Assembly: GCA_965230415.1 (NCBI GenBank)
Contig: CBDDKZ010000005.1
Span: 1,984,001 to 2,048,000, forward strand
Source: CBDDKZ01 sp965230415
GTDB taxonomy: Bacteria; Bacteroidota; Bacteroidia; Cytophagales; JAAEPT01
Reading direction: 5' to 3'
DNA: 64,000 nucleotides
Shown: piece by piece, positions 35,880-44,946 of the stretch
How positions within the stretch are numbered: the stretch's first letter is position 1
How the letters are laid out: each line of letters opens with the position of its first letter
Notes under the pieces: generated by a model
What the model was told of the DNA's origin: nothing
Databases searched by the model: none
What the model saw: only the letters and a program-made list of their open reading frames with translations
Position numbers and translations under genes: made by a program

Positions 35880-36028
35880 GGTTAATTCGTTTGAACCAGA
35901 TTCACAAAGGGTCTGTATGCAGGCCGCCGTAGCGGGTAACTTCATAGTCAGGTACATGCCTTGGTTACTTTTAATGCGCGTTGTTATCTTTGCTAATTCA
36001 ATTAATTGATGTCTCTGCTCAACATTGA

Positions 36029-37705
36029 TTACAAATTTCTTCCCAATTCGCGCCAGGTACCATTACCAAGTGCCAACAAAGTTAGTGAGCTGTTTAGTGT
36101 TGATGTATAACCACTTAACAAATTAATATATCCGCTGCTTGTGACACCAATATTTGCATCTGCAAAAGATAAAGTAATTACAGTTCCCGCCGGGAATCGA
36201 TCTGCAGTGGTGTGATTAATACGTGTTATGGCATGTGTACCCTTTATTGTAAATACGTTTGCGTCTTTAGGTAAAACCAAGAAACCTCCCGAAACCGTAT
36301 CGACTTCAGTTAGTCCGGTGGTAATGGTACCCGTTAGGACACCACCAGCTGATGTAATAGGTTGTGGGTCTAATTTAACAGGAGAATAGCCAAAATTAAG
36401 TGTTGGCGTAGACAGGTAGACAATAAGATCTACATTGTGATCCACGTTAGTTATAAAAAACTTAGCATCATATGAAATGCTTTGACTTACTTGTGCACTC
36501 ATTCCCACCAGGTGCCATTGATCATCACCGGGGTGAAATGGCCCTATTTCCACACCTCCGGTTGATTGACAAATTGTTGTAACGGTTTCGTTTGTATTTG
36601 TTTTGGCATAGATACCAAAATTTACCCTTTTGTATTTTTCAATATCATAAACTTTGGGTAAATACAAAGGAATCGGCCTAAGGGTAGCCGTTTCTCCTGC
36701 TGGCACTGTTAATTTGATAACTTGCTGATCATCCATTATTTGAGGGGTTTGACTTTCCAAAAGCAAGTTATTTCCTGTTAGTTCCCAAAATGGAATTTCA
36801 TCATTGACTACACCTTGAAAATTGGAGTTTTTAAAGAGATTTGTATTTGAGTTAGCATAATCCAGGTTTTTGGTACTGTGAAAACCGATGTAATTATTTC
36901 CATTGTCTATTGTGAGACCACCTGAATAAATTCCGGTAATCTCCGAATTTTCGGTACCTGCATTAAACTGGATCAAAGGAATATTAGCTGGTTGTGAAGT
37001 GCCTTCTATGCGAATATTGTTGCCAATAATTTGACCAGATTCAACTAATAAATGAGCTACAGTTGAACTTGGTGGTTCCATTATCATTCCATAGAACACA
37101 TTGTTATTGCCTGCCTTAATATGGATACAAGTATCAAAATCACCTCCCGATATGGCCCCATGGTAAAAGGTATTGGAGTTTACCGCTGCTACACCTTCTT
37201 CTTCTATTAGTATACCAGTACCAGCATGCCTGATTCTTAAATCATAAAATGTACAATAATAAATGCCGCCGTTGTACTGTGCTCTTAGCTTAAGGGCAAC
37301 ACCAGTTGTAAATCCAAAAATTAATACGTTTTGAATTATAGCACTTTCAATAATCGTATTATCAGCAAACAGCTCTATTCCTCCTTCGGCACCTGCATTG
37401 TTGGTGTCAATAATTGATAAGTCCCTTATTCCACAGTTTTGGTCAGCAATGCGCATACTAAAACTTGTTCCCGTATTTCGTATCACCGAACCATTAGATG
37501 GTGTTGCGAGTGATGTACCACCTCTGCCTTCCCCATAGATGGTGACGCCGGCGGGAATAACGAGTACGTCGTCTATATTATAAACACCCGCTGGAACATA
37601 GACTCTTTCACCTTTTATCCCTGCAGTGTCTAAAGCATTTTTGATGGCGGTAAAATCATTCGTATTACCATCTCCTACAGCACCAAAGTCTAGAATGTTT
37701 AACAT
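36029..37705 (-). CDS. Phage tailspike-like right-handed beta-helix protein (pectate-lyase-3 type)
   Basis: 558 aa. Residues 1-60 are the pectate-lyase-3 opening: ILDFGAVGDGNTNDFTAIKNAL, VYVPAGVYNIDDVLVIPAGVTIYGEG. Up to about residue 300 it is a regular parallel beta-helix. A lectin-like beta-sandwich follows (about 310-440). The last 90 residues (GGFLVLPKDANVFTIKG ... INLLSGYTSTLNSSLTLLALGNGTWRELGR) match the knob domain common at the C-terminus of phage tail fibres and spikes. There is no signal peptide. It starts 27 bp after the stop of the repeat lipoprotein gene, so it is the third gene of a probable operon. It may bind or cut a polysaccharide. How it would leave the cell is unknown. 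Confidence 0.75.
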   Translation of the reverse strand: MLNILDFGAVGDGNTNDFTAIKNALDTAGIKGERVYVPAGVYNIDDVLVIPAGVTIYGEGRGGTSLATPSNGSVIRNTGTSFSMRIADQNCGIRDLSIIDTNNAGAEGGIELFADNTIIESAIIQNVLIFGFTTGVALKLRAQYNGGIYYCTFYDLRIRHAGTGILIEEEGVAAVNSNTFYHGAISGGDFDTCIHIKAGNNNVFYGMIMEPPSSTVAHLLVESGQIIGNNIRIEGTSQPANIPLIQFNAGTENSEITGIYSGGLTIDNGNNYIGFHSTKNLDYANSNTNLFKNSNFQGVVNDEIPFWELTGNNLLLESQTPQIMDDQQVIKLTVPAGETATLRPIPLYLPKVYDIEKYKRVNFGIYAKTNTNETVTTICQSTGGVEIGPFHPGDDQWHLVGMSAQVSQSISYDAKFFITNVDHNVDLIVYLSTPTLNFGYSPVKLDPQPITSAGGVLTGTITTGLTEVDTVSGGFLVLPKDANVFTIKGTHAITRINHTTADRFPAGTVITLSFADANIGVTSSGYINLLSGYTSTLNSSLTLLALGNGTWRELGRNL

Positions 37706-37732
37706 AGAATTGAATTTAAAAGTTAAAATTTG

Positions 37733-39016
37733 TCAATAGCTAATTTCTGTGGTCGTAGTACTTATTCCGTTGTTTATTAAGTTTATTCGATCTCCGCTGC
37801 TATTAATATTGGTCAATGTGTCGTTGCCATAAATGCGTTGACAATAGGTATAAATACCCCCTGGACGTAATCCTGCGAAGACAACACGTCCTTCCTCATC
37901 GGTAATACCATGATCTATTGCCAGGTCCTCGTTAGCCTTATAACGCAATAGAAAATCATAATTATTATATAGGTACACATCAGTGTTTTTTATAACGTTT
38001 CCCTGATTATCAATTACTTTTACTAGTAATGACGTTACCCTCTTCCAAGGTAGGTATATCTTTTCAAACAACAAGGCTTGATTGCCAGTGAGAATCAAAC
38101 TATCTGTCAATTCATAGTCAAATACACCATCGTTAAATTCAAATGTCGTAATATAGGTTTCGGGTAATAGAGGGCCAAAAGAGTAATAATCGCCAGTGGA
38201 ATTTGATTGCACGTTGGATGCAAATTGTTTCAGAGGATCTTCAAACTTAATCGTGCTTTGTGTTTGATCGGCTAACTTTTCTTCGCCTGTTATCGGGTCG
38301 ATGTACCAAATATAACCACTAATTGTTGTCAGGTCTGAGGAAACGTTGAGTTCTATAGGAATGTCTACCACGGGTTCGTTAGAAGGTATTAGAATGGTTG
38401 AGTCAAATCCGTAGAATATATTATGTTCAGAATCATTGTAAGTACAGGTTAATTCATAACTTTTTCCGGCTAAAAGTGAATCGAATTGGAATGTAGGCCC
38501 TACAAGTGTAAGAATGGATGAGTCATTAAAGCTTAGTCCTTCCTTTTGGGTAAGGGTTGTTTGAATATTCAATTGATTGCTTATTCTTTCTCCCGTAACA
38601 ATATCATGGTAGAATATATTTCCACTAAGTGTTATCGTAGAGGAAGAAGGTTTAAGTTCCATCGTAAAGATATTAACTCCTTCTTCTGCAAAAATGAGCG
38701 CCTGACCGTTGTATAATTTTTTACGTGCCTCATCATAGTAAGAAGATTCAACTTTGTATTCTGAATTAGGTACCAAAGGGCCAAATTGTACGTTAAATCC
38801 AGTTAAACTATCTTTAATGGAGTTAGAAATAAACTGACCATCTCCATGTATTATTCTCGACTGTATGTGTTCTTGTAAATAATTGGTATCACCTGTGATA
38901 GCATCGACATAAAAAATAGTTCCCTGAACAAAACTCATTGAGCTGTTAAATGTAATTTCCTCCTTGTTACAGGAAAGTATACTTAAAGCAAACAAGTATA
39001 TTACAAATCGACGCAT
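37733..39016 (-). CDS. Lipoprotein with three internal ~100-residue repeats
   Basis: 427 aa, signal peptide with lipobox ALSILSC (cysteine 16). Three homologous units begin with VQGTIFYVDAITGDT (residue 30), LSGNIFYHDIVTGER (about 129) and ISGYIWYIDPITGEE (about 235). Each contains a [IV]xGxIxYxDxxTG motif and then a YxxxxxY-type beta strand end. A fourth, different module follows (residues 330-427), of the carboxypeptidase-regulatory-like kind (VIDNQGNVIKNTDVYLYNN, GRVVFAGLRPGGIYTY). It is probably a surface-exposed rod of beta-sandwich domains on the outer membrane. It lies 10 bp downstream of the 708-residue gene and 27 bp upstream of the tailspike-like gene. No known family was recognised. 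Confidence 0.7.
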   Translation of the reverse strand: MRRFVIYLFALSILSCNKEEITFNSSMSFVQGTIFYVDAITGDTNYLQEHIQSRIIHGDGQFISNSIKDSLTGFNVQFGPLVPNSEYKVESSYYDEARKKLYNGQALIFAEEGVNIFTMELKPSSSTITLSGNIFYHDIVTGERISNQLNIQTTLTQKEGLSFNDSSILTLVGPTFQFDSLLAGKSYELTCTYNDSEHNIFYGFDSTILIPSNEPVVDIPIELNVSSDLTTISGYIWYIDPITGEEKLADQTQSTIKFEDPLKQFASNVQSNSTGDYYSFGPLLPETYITTFEFNDGVFDYELTDSLILTGNQALLFEKIYLPWKRVTSLLVKVIDNQGNVIKNTDVYLYNNYDFLLRYKANEDLAIDHGITDEEGRVVFAGLRPGGIYTYCQRIYGNDTLTNINSSGDRINLINNGISTTTTEISY

Positions 39017-39026
39017 ATCAATTTTT

Positions 39027-41153
39027 TTATTTGTTAAATAATGGTTGAATCAATTTAGGCATGACAGCCAGGTAAAAGTTTGTGGAAACAAAAGCACCTA
39101 TTTCCCATATTTCTTCTTTTTCAAAGGAATTGTCAAGCTGATCAAATGTATTAGGGTTCATTCGATCAACTTTTCCGGCATTAATTCCTACTATTATTTG
39201 AAAATGCCTGGCTACTTCAGCCCCAAGTCCCAAATAGAAATTATTGAAAATTTTCTGTTCGCTTATTTTGAGACCAATATTTAAGCTTGGTGAAAATTTA
39301 GGTGGTGAATTAATGTTTTGTTCTTTTAAATAGCCCGAGAAGAAAATGGCTGGATTGACGTTAGTATTGTAAATTTTGCGTTCTACCAAACGACTAAACG
39401 ACGTGCCTTCTATTTCTTCAAAATTATAAGTATAATTTGGAATTATACTTGCCAATAACCCGGCGCTGATATCAAAACGGTACAATCGTTGTACTTTGTC
39501 AAGGGTATCATTGGCCAAGACAAAATTCTTTCGCATTCGAACTTGATTTCGGTTCTTTGTATTCGTTTTTCCATATATTACAATAACCGGTTTATCCTGC
39601 CAATCGTAACGAACACCGTTCGAAAGGGTGTGATCTCTGAAATTTGCGTGTTTTGGATGAATTAAATCATTGACATTGAAGTGAAAGATTGATTTTAATA
39701 AACGATCGCGTTCTTTTTTGATGGCTAAAATGTGTTTCTGTAATAAAATATCACATGGACTATTAGTGTTTAATTTAGCATCTTTTATATCCAGTATATT
39801 ACTGTTATATATTGATTTATTATCTCTTATACACACGTGCATACTTGTTCTATCCAGGCTGTCCTGCGCATAATTAGAAATCTTGATAGATGACAAATCG
39901 AGGTGGGCAAGGTAATTTTTTCTATTAAAAGGTTTAATTTCGTCTACTTCAAGTGATTGTTCATGCATCGAAGTATCTCTAATATAATTTAATTCGAACG
40001 GTATACCACCGGTGATTTGGTACAATTTTTTAGGAACGTTGTGTACTAATACACCCAGGTACTCACGGTCTGTAAGAACAGGCAAAATTGGAGTATAACG
40101 CAATAGGTTGGCGTAATCAGTTTCAGCCTCCAAATTACAATTATATTCAACCAATTTCGTATTATCAGATAAGTTCAAATAACCTTCGTAGGCTATATCT
40201 AATGAAAAATTAGATAAGCCCTCCAATGATTCGGTTATGTTCAAATATTGTTCCAATAAGTATTCTTTTTTTAAAGTGGCAATTTCGTATTCAAGTTTTT
40301 TTACTTTTTCTTCCAGTGGGTTTATCGTATTCGAACGGAAGGCCAATTTTCGAGCTTCAAATTGAGTGATAAGATCCAAAGCACTTAAGTATTTCTGACG
40401 AATTTCAGAGAGGTCTTTAATGGCCATATCAGTAGTGTTAAAATCGTGATAAGATTTAATTTCCTGAAGGTAAATGTTGCGAGCAGCAATTAAACGGTGA
40501 TATTCGATTTGATCTTTTCTGGAAAGGCTGTCTTTCGACTGCCTCATATTGAGTAAGCTGCCATTGGCATCTAATAAATCTAATTTCAGCTTGTTTAATT
40601 TGTCATATTGATTGCAAAGTTCTACAAATTCACCCACGGTAATAGATTTGAGGAAATCTTTAAATCGCTTTTTTCTTGCCTCAAGTAAAATATTTAAGTT
40701 TCCCAGAAGACCATTTAATAACTGGTTATATTCAAATTCAGCAGCAAGATTATCTAAGGCTAATTCTTTGGGGTATTTATAAATTCTATAGAATAGGTGA
40801 TTGGCATGATGATCAATTTTTATCTCCCAGGAAAGGTTTGACACTTCCCACTGTGATTTTTTATCAGTAGTGTTTTCAGAAATTTGACATAAAATTGGCT
40901 TGGTACCAATACCGGGTAAAACATAGTTTGGAGCCTGAGTAGTTGCAATTAGAAAAACGGAATTAGAATCGTTTTCAACGACGAACTTTATTGTTTTTGT
41001 TAAGCGCTGTTTTTTGATCAAGTTTTGTTTAAGTTCTGTATATTCGGAGTATCGAAATTTGCCATCACTATCAAAATTTAGCGTGTACTGTTGGGCAGTA
41101 ACAACAATGCAGACATAAATGATGAAGAATAAAGTTAAAAATACTGATCGCAT
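39027..41153 (-). CDS. Large exported protein with coiled coil and C-terminal beta-barrel-like domain
   Basis: 708 aa. A signal peptide ends at about residue 21 (FIIYVCIVVTAQ). Residues 25-140 are beta-rich. Residues 145-310 are strongly helical with heptad spacing (EARKKRFKDFLKSI, NPLEEKVKKLEYEIATLKKEYLLEQY), a likely coiled coil. After a mixed region, residues 590-708 are amphipathic strands (PSLNIGLKISEQ, FYLGLGAEVARHFQIIVGINAG, WEIGAFVSTNFYLAV) that look like an outer-membrane barrel. It is the first gene of a three-gene unit with the repeat lipoprotein and tailspike-like protein. I do not recognise any family in it. Confidence 0.65.
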   Translation of the reverse strand: MRSVFLTLFFIIYVCIVVTAQQYTLNFDSDGKFRYSEYTELKQNLIKKQRLTKTIKFVVENDSNSVFLIATTQAPNYVLPGIGTKPILCQISENTTDKKSQWEVSNLSWEIKIDHHANHLFYRIYKYPKELALDNLAAEFEYNQLLNGLLGNLNILLEARKKRFKDFLKSITVGEFVELCNQYDKLNKLKLDLLDANGSLLNMRQSKDSLSRKDQIEYHRLIAARNIYLQEIKSYHDFNTTDMAIKDLSEIRQKYLSALDLITQFEARKLAFRSNTINPLEEKVKKLEYEIATLKKEYLLEQYLNITESLEGLSNFSLDIAYEGYLNLSDNTKLVEYNCNLEAETDYANLLRYTPILPVLTDREYLGVLVHNVPKKLYQITGGIPFELNYIRDTSMHEQSLEVDEIKPFNRKNYLAHLDLSSIKISNYAQDSLDRTSMHVCIRDNKSIYNSNILDIKDAKLNTNSPCDILLQKHILAIKKERDRLLKSIFHFNVNDLIHPKHANFRDHTLSNGVRYDWQDKPVIVIYGKTNTKNRNQVRMRKNFVLANDTLDKVQRLYRFDISAGLLASIIPNYTYNFEEIEGTSFSRLVERKIYNTNVNPAIFFSGYLKEQNINSPPKFSPSLNIGLKISEQKIFNNFYLGLGAEVARHFQIIVGINAGKVDRMNPNTFDQLDNSFEKEEIWEIGAFVSTNFYLAVMPKLIQPLFNK

Positions 41154-41773
41154 AATGACTTTTGGCTAAAATTCCGTTTTTCAAGAATGTGTAACGCTCG
41201 TTATATAAAATCGTTTTCTTTATGCCTTAAATTATTGGAAATACCTGACTATTTAGGTTATATGCTTAATAAGAGTTACTATAATTCCTTAGAAAAAAAC
41301 GCTTGCATGTTACCATATTTAGTTCGATACATGTCGGCATCATTTTTCAAAAAAGGTCATCCGTCCATTGAAAAAATTATGGACGGTGTTTAGTCGACTA
41401 TTTGAATAATCGGCTTTGTGAATAACTATTTTTAGTTATAAATACTAGTATTTGAAAGCATTGAGGGCAATGAAAAAATGCATTTCAAAATCTTGAATAG
41501 TTATAGTTTAATTGACATAAAAGGCTATAACAAGCCTTTCGATTAAGGTTGGTTTTTGCGAAAACGACTCAAAAAAAGAAGTTATAGTAGTCTAAAGAAG
41601 CTTTAGATGACCAATTTATGCCGTTTTTTGGAAAGAAATCGATGCCGGTACCAGCTATTCCATTTTGTCGATAATCTGTTCCAAAAACGATTGTTGCAAG
41701 GCTACTTCATTAAGATAATACTCGATTGCTCTTTACTGAGGTATTTTGTACTGTTTGAAGAAGCCCTGGAAGC
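41154..41773. other. 620-bp AT-rich intergenic region
   Basis: Upstream of the three-gene cassette and downstream of the 158-residue gene. No complete gene is supported. On the minus strand a frame of about 45 codons (GTDYRQNGIAGTGIDFFPKN, around 41570-41700) looks like outer-membrane-protein sequence but has no start, and neighbouring frames are broken, so it may be a decayed fragment. No tRNA, terminator or clear promoter was found. Confidence 0.4.
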
Positions 41774-42250
41774 TTACTTCCTTCCTCCGAAAACAAGGTC
41801 GGAACTGGTGTATGTGGTCCCGTATTGTTCGGCGAGCGTTACTACCTGTTTAACAGCATCGATAAACTGATCTTTTTGAAGTTCGCCGAGAGGATGTGTG
41901 AATACCGACCACAGTATTCCTTCATTGAGTGCGTATTTGGCGTCCAGCGCACGATCAAAATTTGATTCCAATAATACAACCATTTCTTTGTTGGAAATCT
42001 TTTTTTGTTCTACTATCGGCGTCATTATGCGCATACGGTTGTGAGCTTCGTCGGTAATAATTAATACTATTTTTTGATTGTATTCAAATTGCCAGAATCC
42101 AGGGCGACCTTCTACATTTTTGCTCAGCTTTCGCACTATTGAGCCCATACGCTTATTGGTCATAGGTTCATCACTTAATTTAGGATTTTGAGCATAGGAA
42201 AAAGAGCCCAAACTTAGGGCTAAAATGGTGGTTAAAAGAACGTATTTCAT
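41774..42250 (-). CDS. Small exported protein of unknown function
   Basis: 158 aa with a signal peptide (MKYVLLTTILALSLGSFSYAQ). The mature part, about 137 residues, is mixed alpha/beta: an opening NKRMGSIVRKLSKNVEGRPGFWQFEYNQKIVLIITDEAHNRMRI, then a helix with VVLLESNFDRALDAKYALNEGILWSVFTHPLGEL and a final helix QFIDAVKQVVTLAEQYG. This order resembles the YbjN/type III chaperone-like fold seen in other bacterial proteins, but I cannot name a family. It is monocistronic, divergent from the PhzF-like gene. Confidence 0.75.
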   Translation of the reverse strand: MKYVLLTTILALSLGSFSYAQNPKLSDEPMTNKRMGSIVRKLSKNVEGRPGFWQFEYNQKIVLIITDEAHNRMRIMTPIVEQKKISNKEMVVLLESNFDRALDAKYALNEGILWSVFTHPLGELQKDQFIDAVKQVVTLAEQYGTTYTSSDLVFGGRK

Positions 42251-42463
42251 GGCATCAGATATTATTGAAAAGCCAATAAAAACATTTAAAAGATTTTAAG
42301 TGTATATTACACGACAATTTATAAGTTTTTAGCAAAACCTTGGTTAATATTAGTTCTAATTTTGGCTATTATTTTGAGAACTATTCTGAAAAAAAATCGG
42401 TTAAGTGTTTTAGTATACAACTCGATTTTTACAAAAGACTAACGAATACCAACGTACTTACCT

Positions 42464-43246
42464 ATGAAACAAGCTATATACCAGGTTGATGCCTTTACCA
42501 ATCACCTATTTGGAGGTAACCCAGCGGCAATTTGTCCCTTAGAAGTGTGGTTAGAGTGTGAGAAAATGCAGCAAATTGCTTCGGAAAATAACCTTTCTGA
42601 AACAGCATTTTATGTTAAACGTGACAATAAATTGGAAATAAGGTGGTTCACACCAACCACAGAAGTTGACCTTTGTGGTCACGCAACATTAGCCAGCGCC
42701 TTTGTTGAATTTAATGAGTTGGGAAATACTTCAGATCAACTTGTTTTTGAATCCAATAGTGGACCTCTTTCCGTGTATAGAAAAGGGGATTTAATTACAC
42801 TCGATTTCCCTATCGCAGACCTGGAACCAATTCCAAACAAAGAAGAGTTTTCACAAGCTTTTGGTGTTACCCCTGTAGAAACCTATTATGGAGGTGGCGA
42901 TTTAATGTTGGTATATGAAAGCCAGCGGCAGATCGTCAAGTTGGCTCCTGATTTGAGTCTGGTATCGGAGCTCAACTGTAGGGGAGTGATTGTCACCGCT
43001 CCGGGTATAGAGGCAGATTTTGTAAGTCGTTTTTTTGCGCCGCAGTCAGGTATTTCCGAAGATCCGGTGACAGGTTCCGCACATACTCTTTTAACACCAT
43101 ACTGGTCTAAAAGATTGGACAAGAAAATACTTAGCGCACAACAGCTCTCCAAACGAAAAGGTGATTTGAAATGTGAGCTAAAAGATGACCGTGTTCTCAT
43201 AAGTGGTTATGGTAAAACATATCTACGTGGTGAAATAGAAATATAA
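42464..43246 (+). CDS. PhzF family isomerase-like protein
   Basis: 260 aa, soluble. It has the diaminopimelate-epimerase-like double fold: the opening QVDAFTNHLFGGNPAAICPL, the catalytic-glutamate block ENNLSETAFYV near residue 47, DLCGHATLASAF near residue 72, and the second-half motif ISEDPVTGSAHTLLTPYW near 200. PhzF-family members isomerise small hydroxy-amino or enol substrates; outside phenazine operons their substrate is unknown. No phenazine genes are near, so a phenazine role is not implied. The gene is monocistronic. Confidence 0.9.
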   Translation: MKQAIYQVDAFTNHLFGGNPAAICPLEVWLECEKMQQIASENNLSETAFYVKRDNKLEIRWFTPTTEVDLCGHATLASAFVEFNELGNTSDQLVFESNSGPLSVYRKGDLITLDFPIADLEPIPNKEEFSQAFGVTPVETYYGGGDLMLVYESQRQIVKLAPDLSLVSELNCRGVIVTAPGIEADFVSRFFAPQSGISEDPVTGSAHTLLTPYWSKRLDKKILSAQQLSKRKGDLKCELKDDRVLISGYGKTYLRGEIEI

Positions 43247-43426
43247 ATCACAGATTATTAGTTTTTTATCAGGACTGTGTAGCAAGAAGTTTCGCAATAA
43301 AGTAAGTGCTAATATTACTTTGCTGGTTACCATTCTGTCCTTTTAAGGATATCAACAAATCACACAAGTTGTTGTGAACTCCTCAACGGAAAAAAAACGC
43401 GCCCTGGAAAGTTTTTATTCGTCTGA

Positions 43427-43989
43427 CAGGTTTTTGATTCTACCTATATACGCGCCAATTTTGATGATTTATGGCCAAATATTAACCAGGTGAGCGCTCC
43501 TAGGCTCAAAGATGGAAATAATGTTGAACGATGAACAACTGCCAATGTCTCTATTGGCAAAAGGAGTAGTTGGAACAACTACTAGAAAAATGAAATCAGG
43601 AATGTACACCTACCACGTTCCCGAGAAAACGTAATTTTGCGACTAAGAATTGCCTCCACACAAGCCTTCAACATCGATTATGTTGAATATATAGACCAGC
43701 GCAATATTGTACCAAATTGCCACGACAGTTTTCAAAATGGGAATGAAACTGATGCAGATTGTGGTGGTGACTGCTAGTCATGTTTGAATGGACTACCAGG
43801 TCTTGAAGTGCATAATATCAAATTTTGCCTAACCCGGGACTTACCGACGGAGTAATACTTTTAGCGGATAATCAGCTATTTAAAGTGATGTCTTTTGCAA
43901 GAACAGACGGTACTGATTTTAGACCCGTAGATTGGCACCATACAATGAAAAGAGAATTTGACATTTCCTTTTTAAAAAGTAGACTTTAG
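43427..43989 (+). pseudogene. Decayed gene for an exported protein with a CxDxxQNGxETxxDCGG motif
   Basis: Between phzF and the next gene the plus strand carries consistent protein pieces in different frames: QVFDSTYIRANFDDLWPNIN, then KMKSGMYTYHVPEKT, then IVPNCHDSFQNGNETDADCG followed by GDC-stop-SC, then LLADNQLFKVMSFARTDGTD to a final TAG. The cysteine motif (CxDxxQNGxExxxDCGGxCxxC) is a repeated element in many large exported Bacteroidota proteins. At least two frameshifts and one in-frame TAG separate the pieces, so this is a dead gene. The gap 43247-43426 before it has nothing recognisable. Confidence 0.65.
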
Positions 43990-44054
43990 CATTCCACATT
44001 TCGACAAACGATACCACATTCTTTCAGCGAATTGTAGTCAAAAAATAAATCGGG

Positions 44055-44087
44055 AAGGCGACGTGGTGGACGTCGTCTTCGCCTTTA
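44055..44087 (-). terminator. Imperfect hairpin at the end of the coiled-coil protein gene
   Basis: AAGGCGA with GACG (44055-44064) pairs with CGTC and TCGCCTT (44071-44085), and the minus strand then runs into TATTTTTT. It overlaps the stop codon of the gene and probably ends its transcript. Confidence 0.5.
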
Positions 44088-44780
44088 ATATACCTTGTTA
44101 AGCTTATCTTTCGTAAGCTCCAAAGCTTTTTTCATTTTGGCAATATGCTCATCAGCTGCTACTTGATCTTTCTTATTTTGCTCCACATCTTTTTCAAGCT
44201 GAACTTTTTGGGAAGCATTATCTTTTATCTCCTGCTCCAATTTCTTCTTTTCATCTGCATTGCGTACCAGATCACTTTGTAATTCTTCTCCTTCTTTAAC
44301 ACGTTTTTCTTTGCGCTTTACAGCTTCATTCACGGCCTTTTCTGCTTCTTTAATCTCAAGCTGTATTTCCTCTTTATATACTTTGACACCAAATTCCTTT
44401 AACAGACGTTCTGCTGCACTGAATTTAGAGTTTCCGGAAACAACAAAGGCATCCCCCAGATCTATGGCCATCCATACCATGGCTCCCTTACCTGAGGACT
44501 GTACGGTAGTATACACTTTTACAGGTTTTGCCGATATACTTGGAATTTTGGCCACATCTATTATCATTACCCCGCCAGATTTGCTTACTTTTCCGTATTC
44601 TTTAATCTGTTTGCGCCATAAATTACTCGTCAACTTTTTGTCTGCCTCAAGCGTTGTTGAAAGTCCCGTTCTTCTTATTTTTTCTACAGTAAGCTCTTTT
44701 TCACTGACAGATACTCTCTTTTGAGCGTTTGAAAAGTGAATTATATTTAAAAAAGCGAGCAAAATGATGATTTGTTTCAT
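44085..44780 (-). CDS. Exported coiled-coil protein of unknown function
   Basis: 231 aa with a signal peptide (MKQIIILLAFLNIIHFSNAQ). Residues 30-130 form a mixed domain, with VYTTVQSSGKGAMVWMAIDLGDAFV near the middle. Residues 135-231 are almost all charged and helical with heptad patterns (KEAEKAVNEAVKRKEKRVKEGEELQ, EQEIKDNASQKVQLEKDVEQNKK), a long coiled coil. It is probably periplasmic or attached to the envelope. No family is recognised. The gene diverges from the TIGR01777 epimerase gene over 166 bp. Confidence 0.75.
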   Translation of the reverse strand: MKQIIILLAFLNIIHFSNAQKRVSVSEKELTVEKIRRTGLSTTLEADKKLTSNLWRKQIKEYGKVSKSGGVMIIDVAKIPSISAKPVKVYTTVQSSGKGAMVWMAIDLGDAFVVSGNSKFSAAERLLKEFGVKVYKEEIQLEIKEAEKAVNEAVKRKEKRVKEGEELQSDLVRNADEKKKLEQEIKDNASQKVQLEKDVEQNKKDQVAADEHIAKMKKALELTKDKLNKVY

Positions 44781-44946
44781 GGTATATGTGTTAAGATCTA
44801 CTTAATTTAATAAAATTATGTATAATTTGCAGTCCATTCGCTCACATTTAAGTATGGCTAATGATGCTCTAAGAAGGTATTTTAAACCTTTCCATTGCTT
44901 AAACAGTTATATTATACGTAAGTGCTTGCAAAAGTTTTAATAAAAA

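Noticed and set aside
36029..37705. Prophage or phage-tail-like particle locus
   Set aside because: Apart from the tailspike-like gene no capsid, portal, tail tube, sheath, baseplate, lysis or integrase gene is in the window.
41187..41393. 68-codon open frame on the plus strand upstream of the 708-residue gene
   Set aside because: No family features, no promoter or plausible N-terminus; composition follows the AT-rich spacer.
42464..43246. Phenazine biosynthesis from the PhzF-like gene
   Set aside because: No other phz genes are present and the family is broad, so only the fold assignment is kept.
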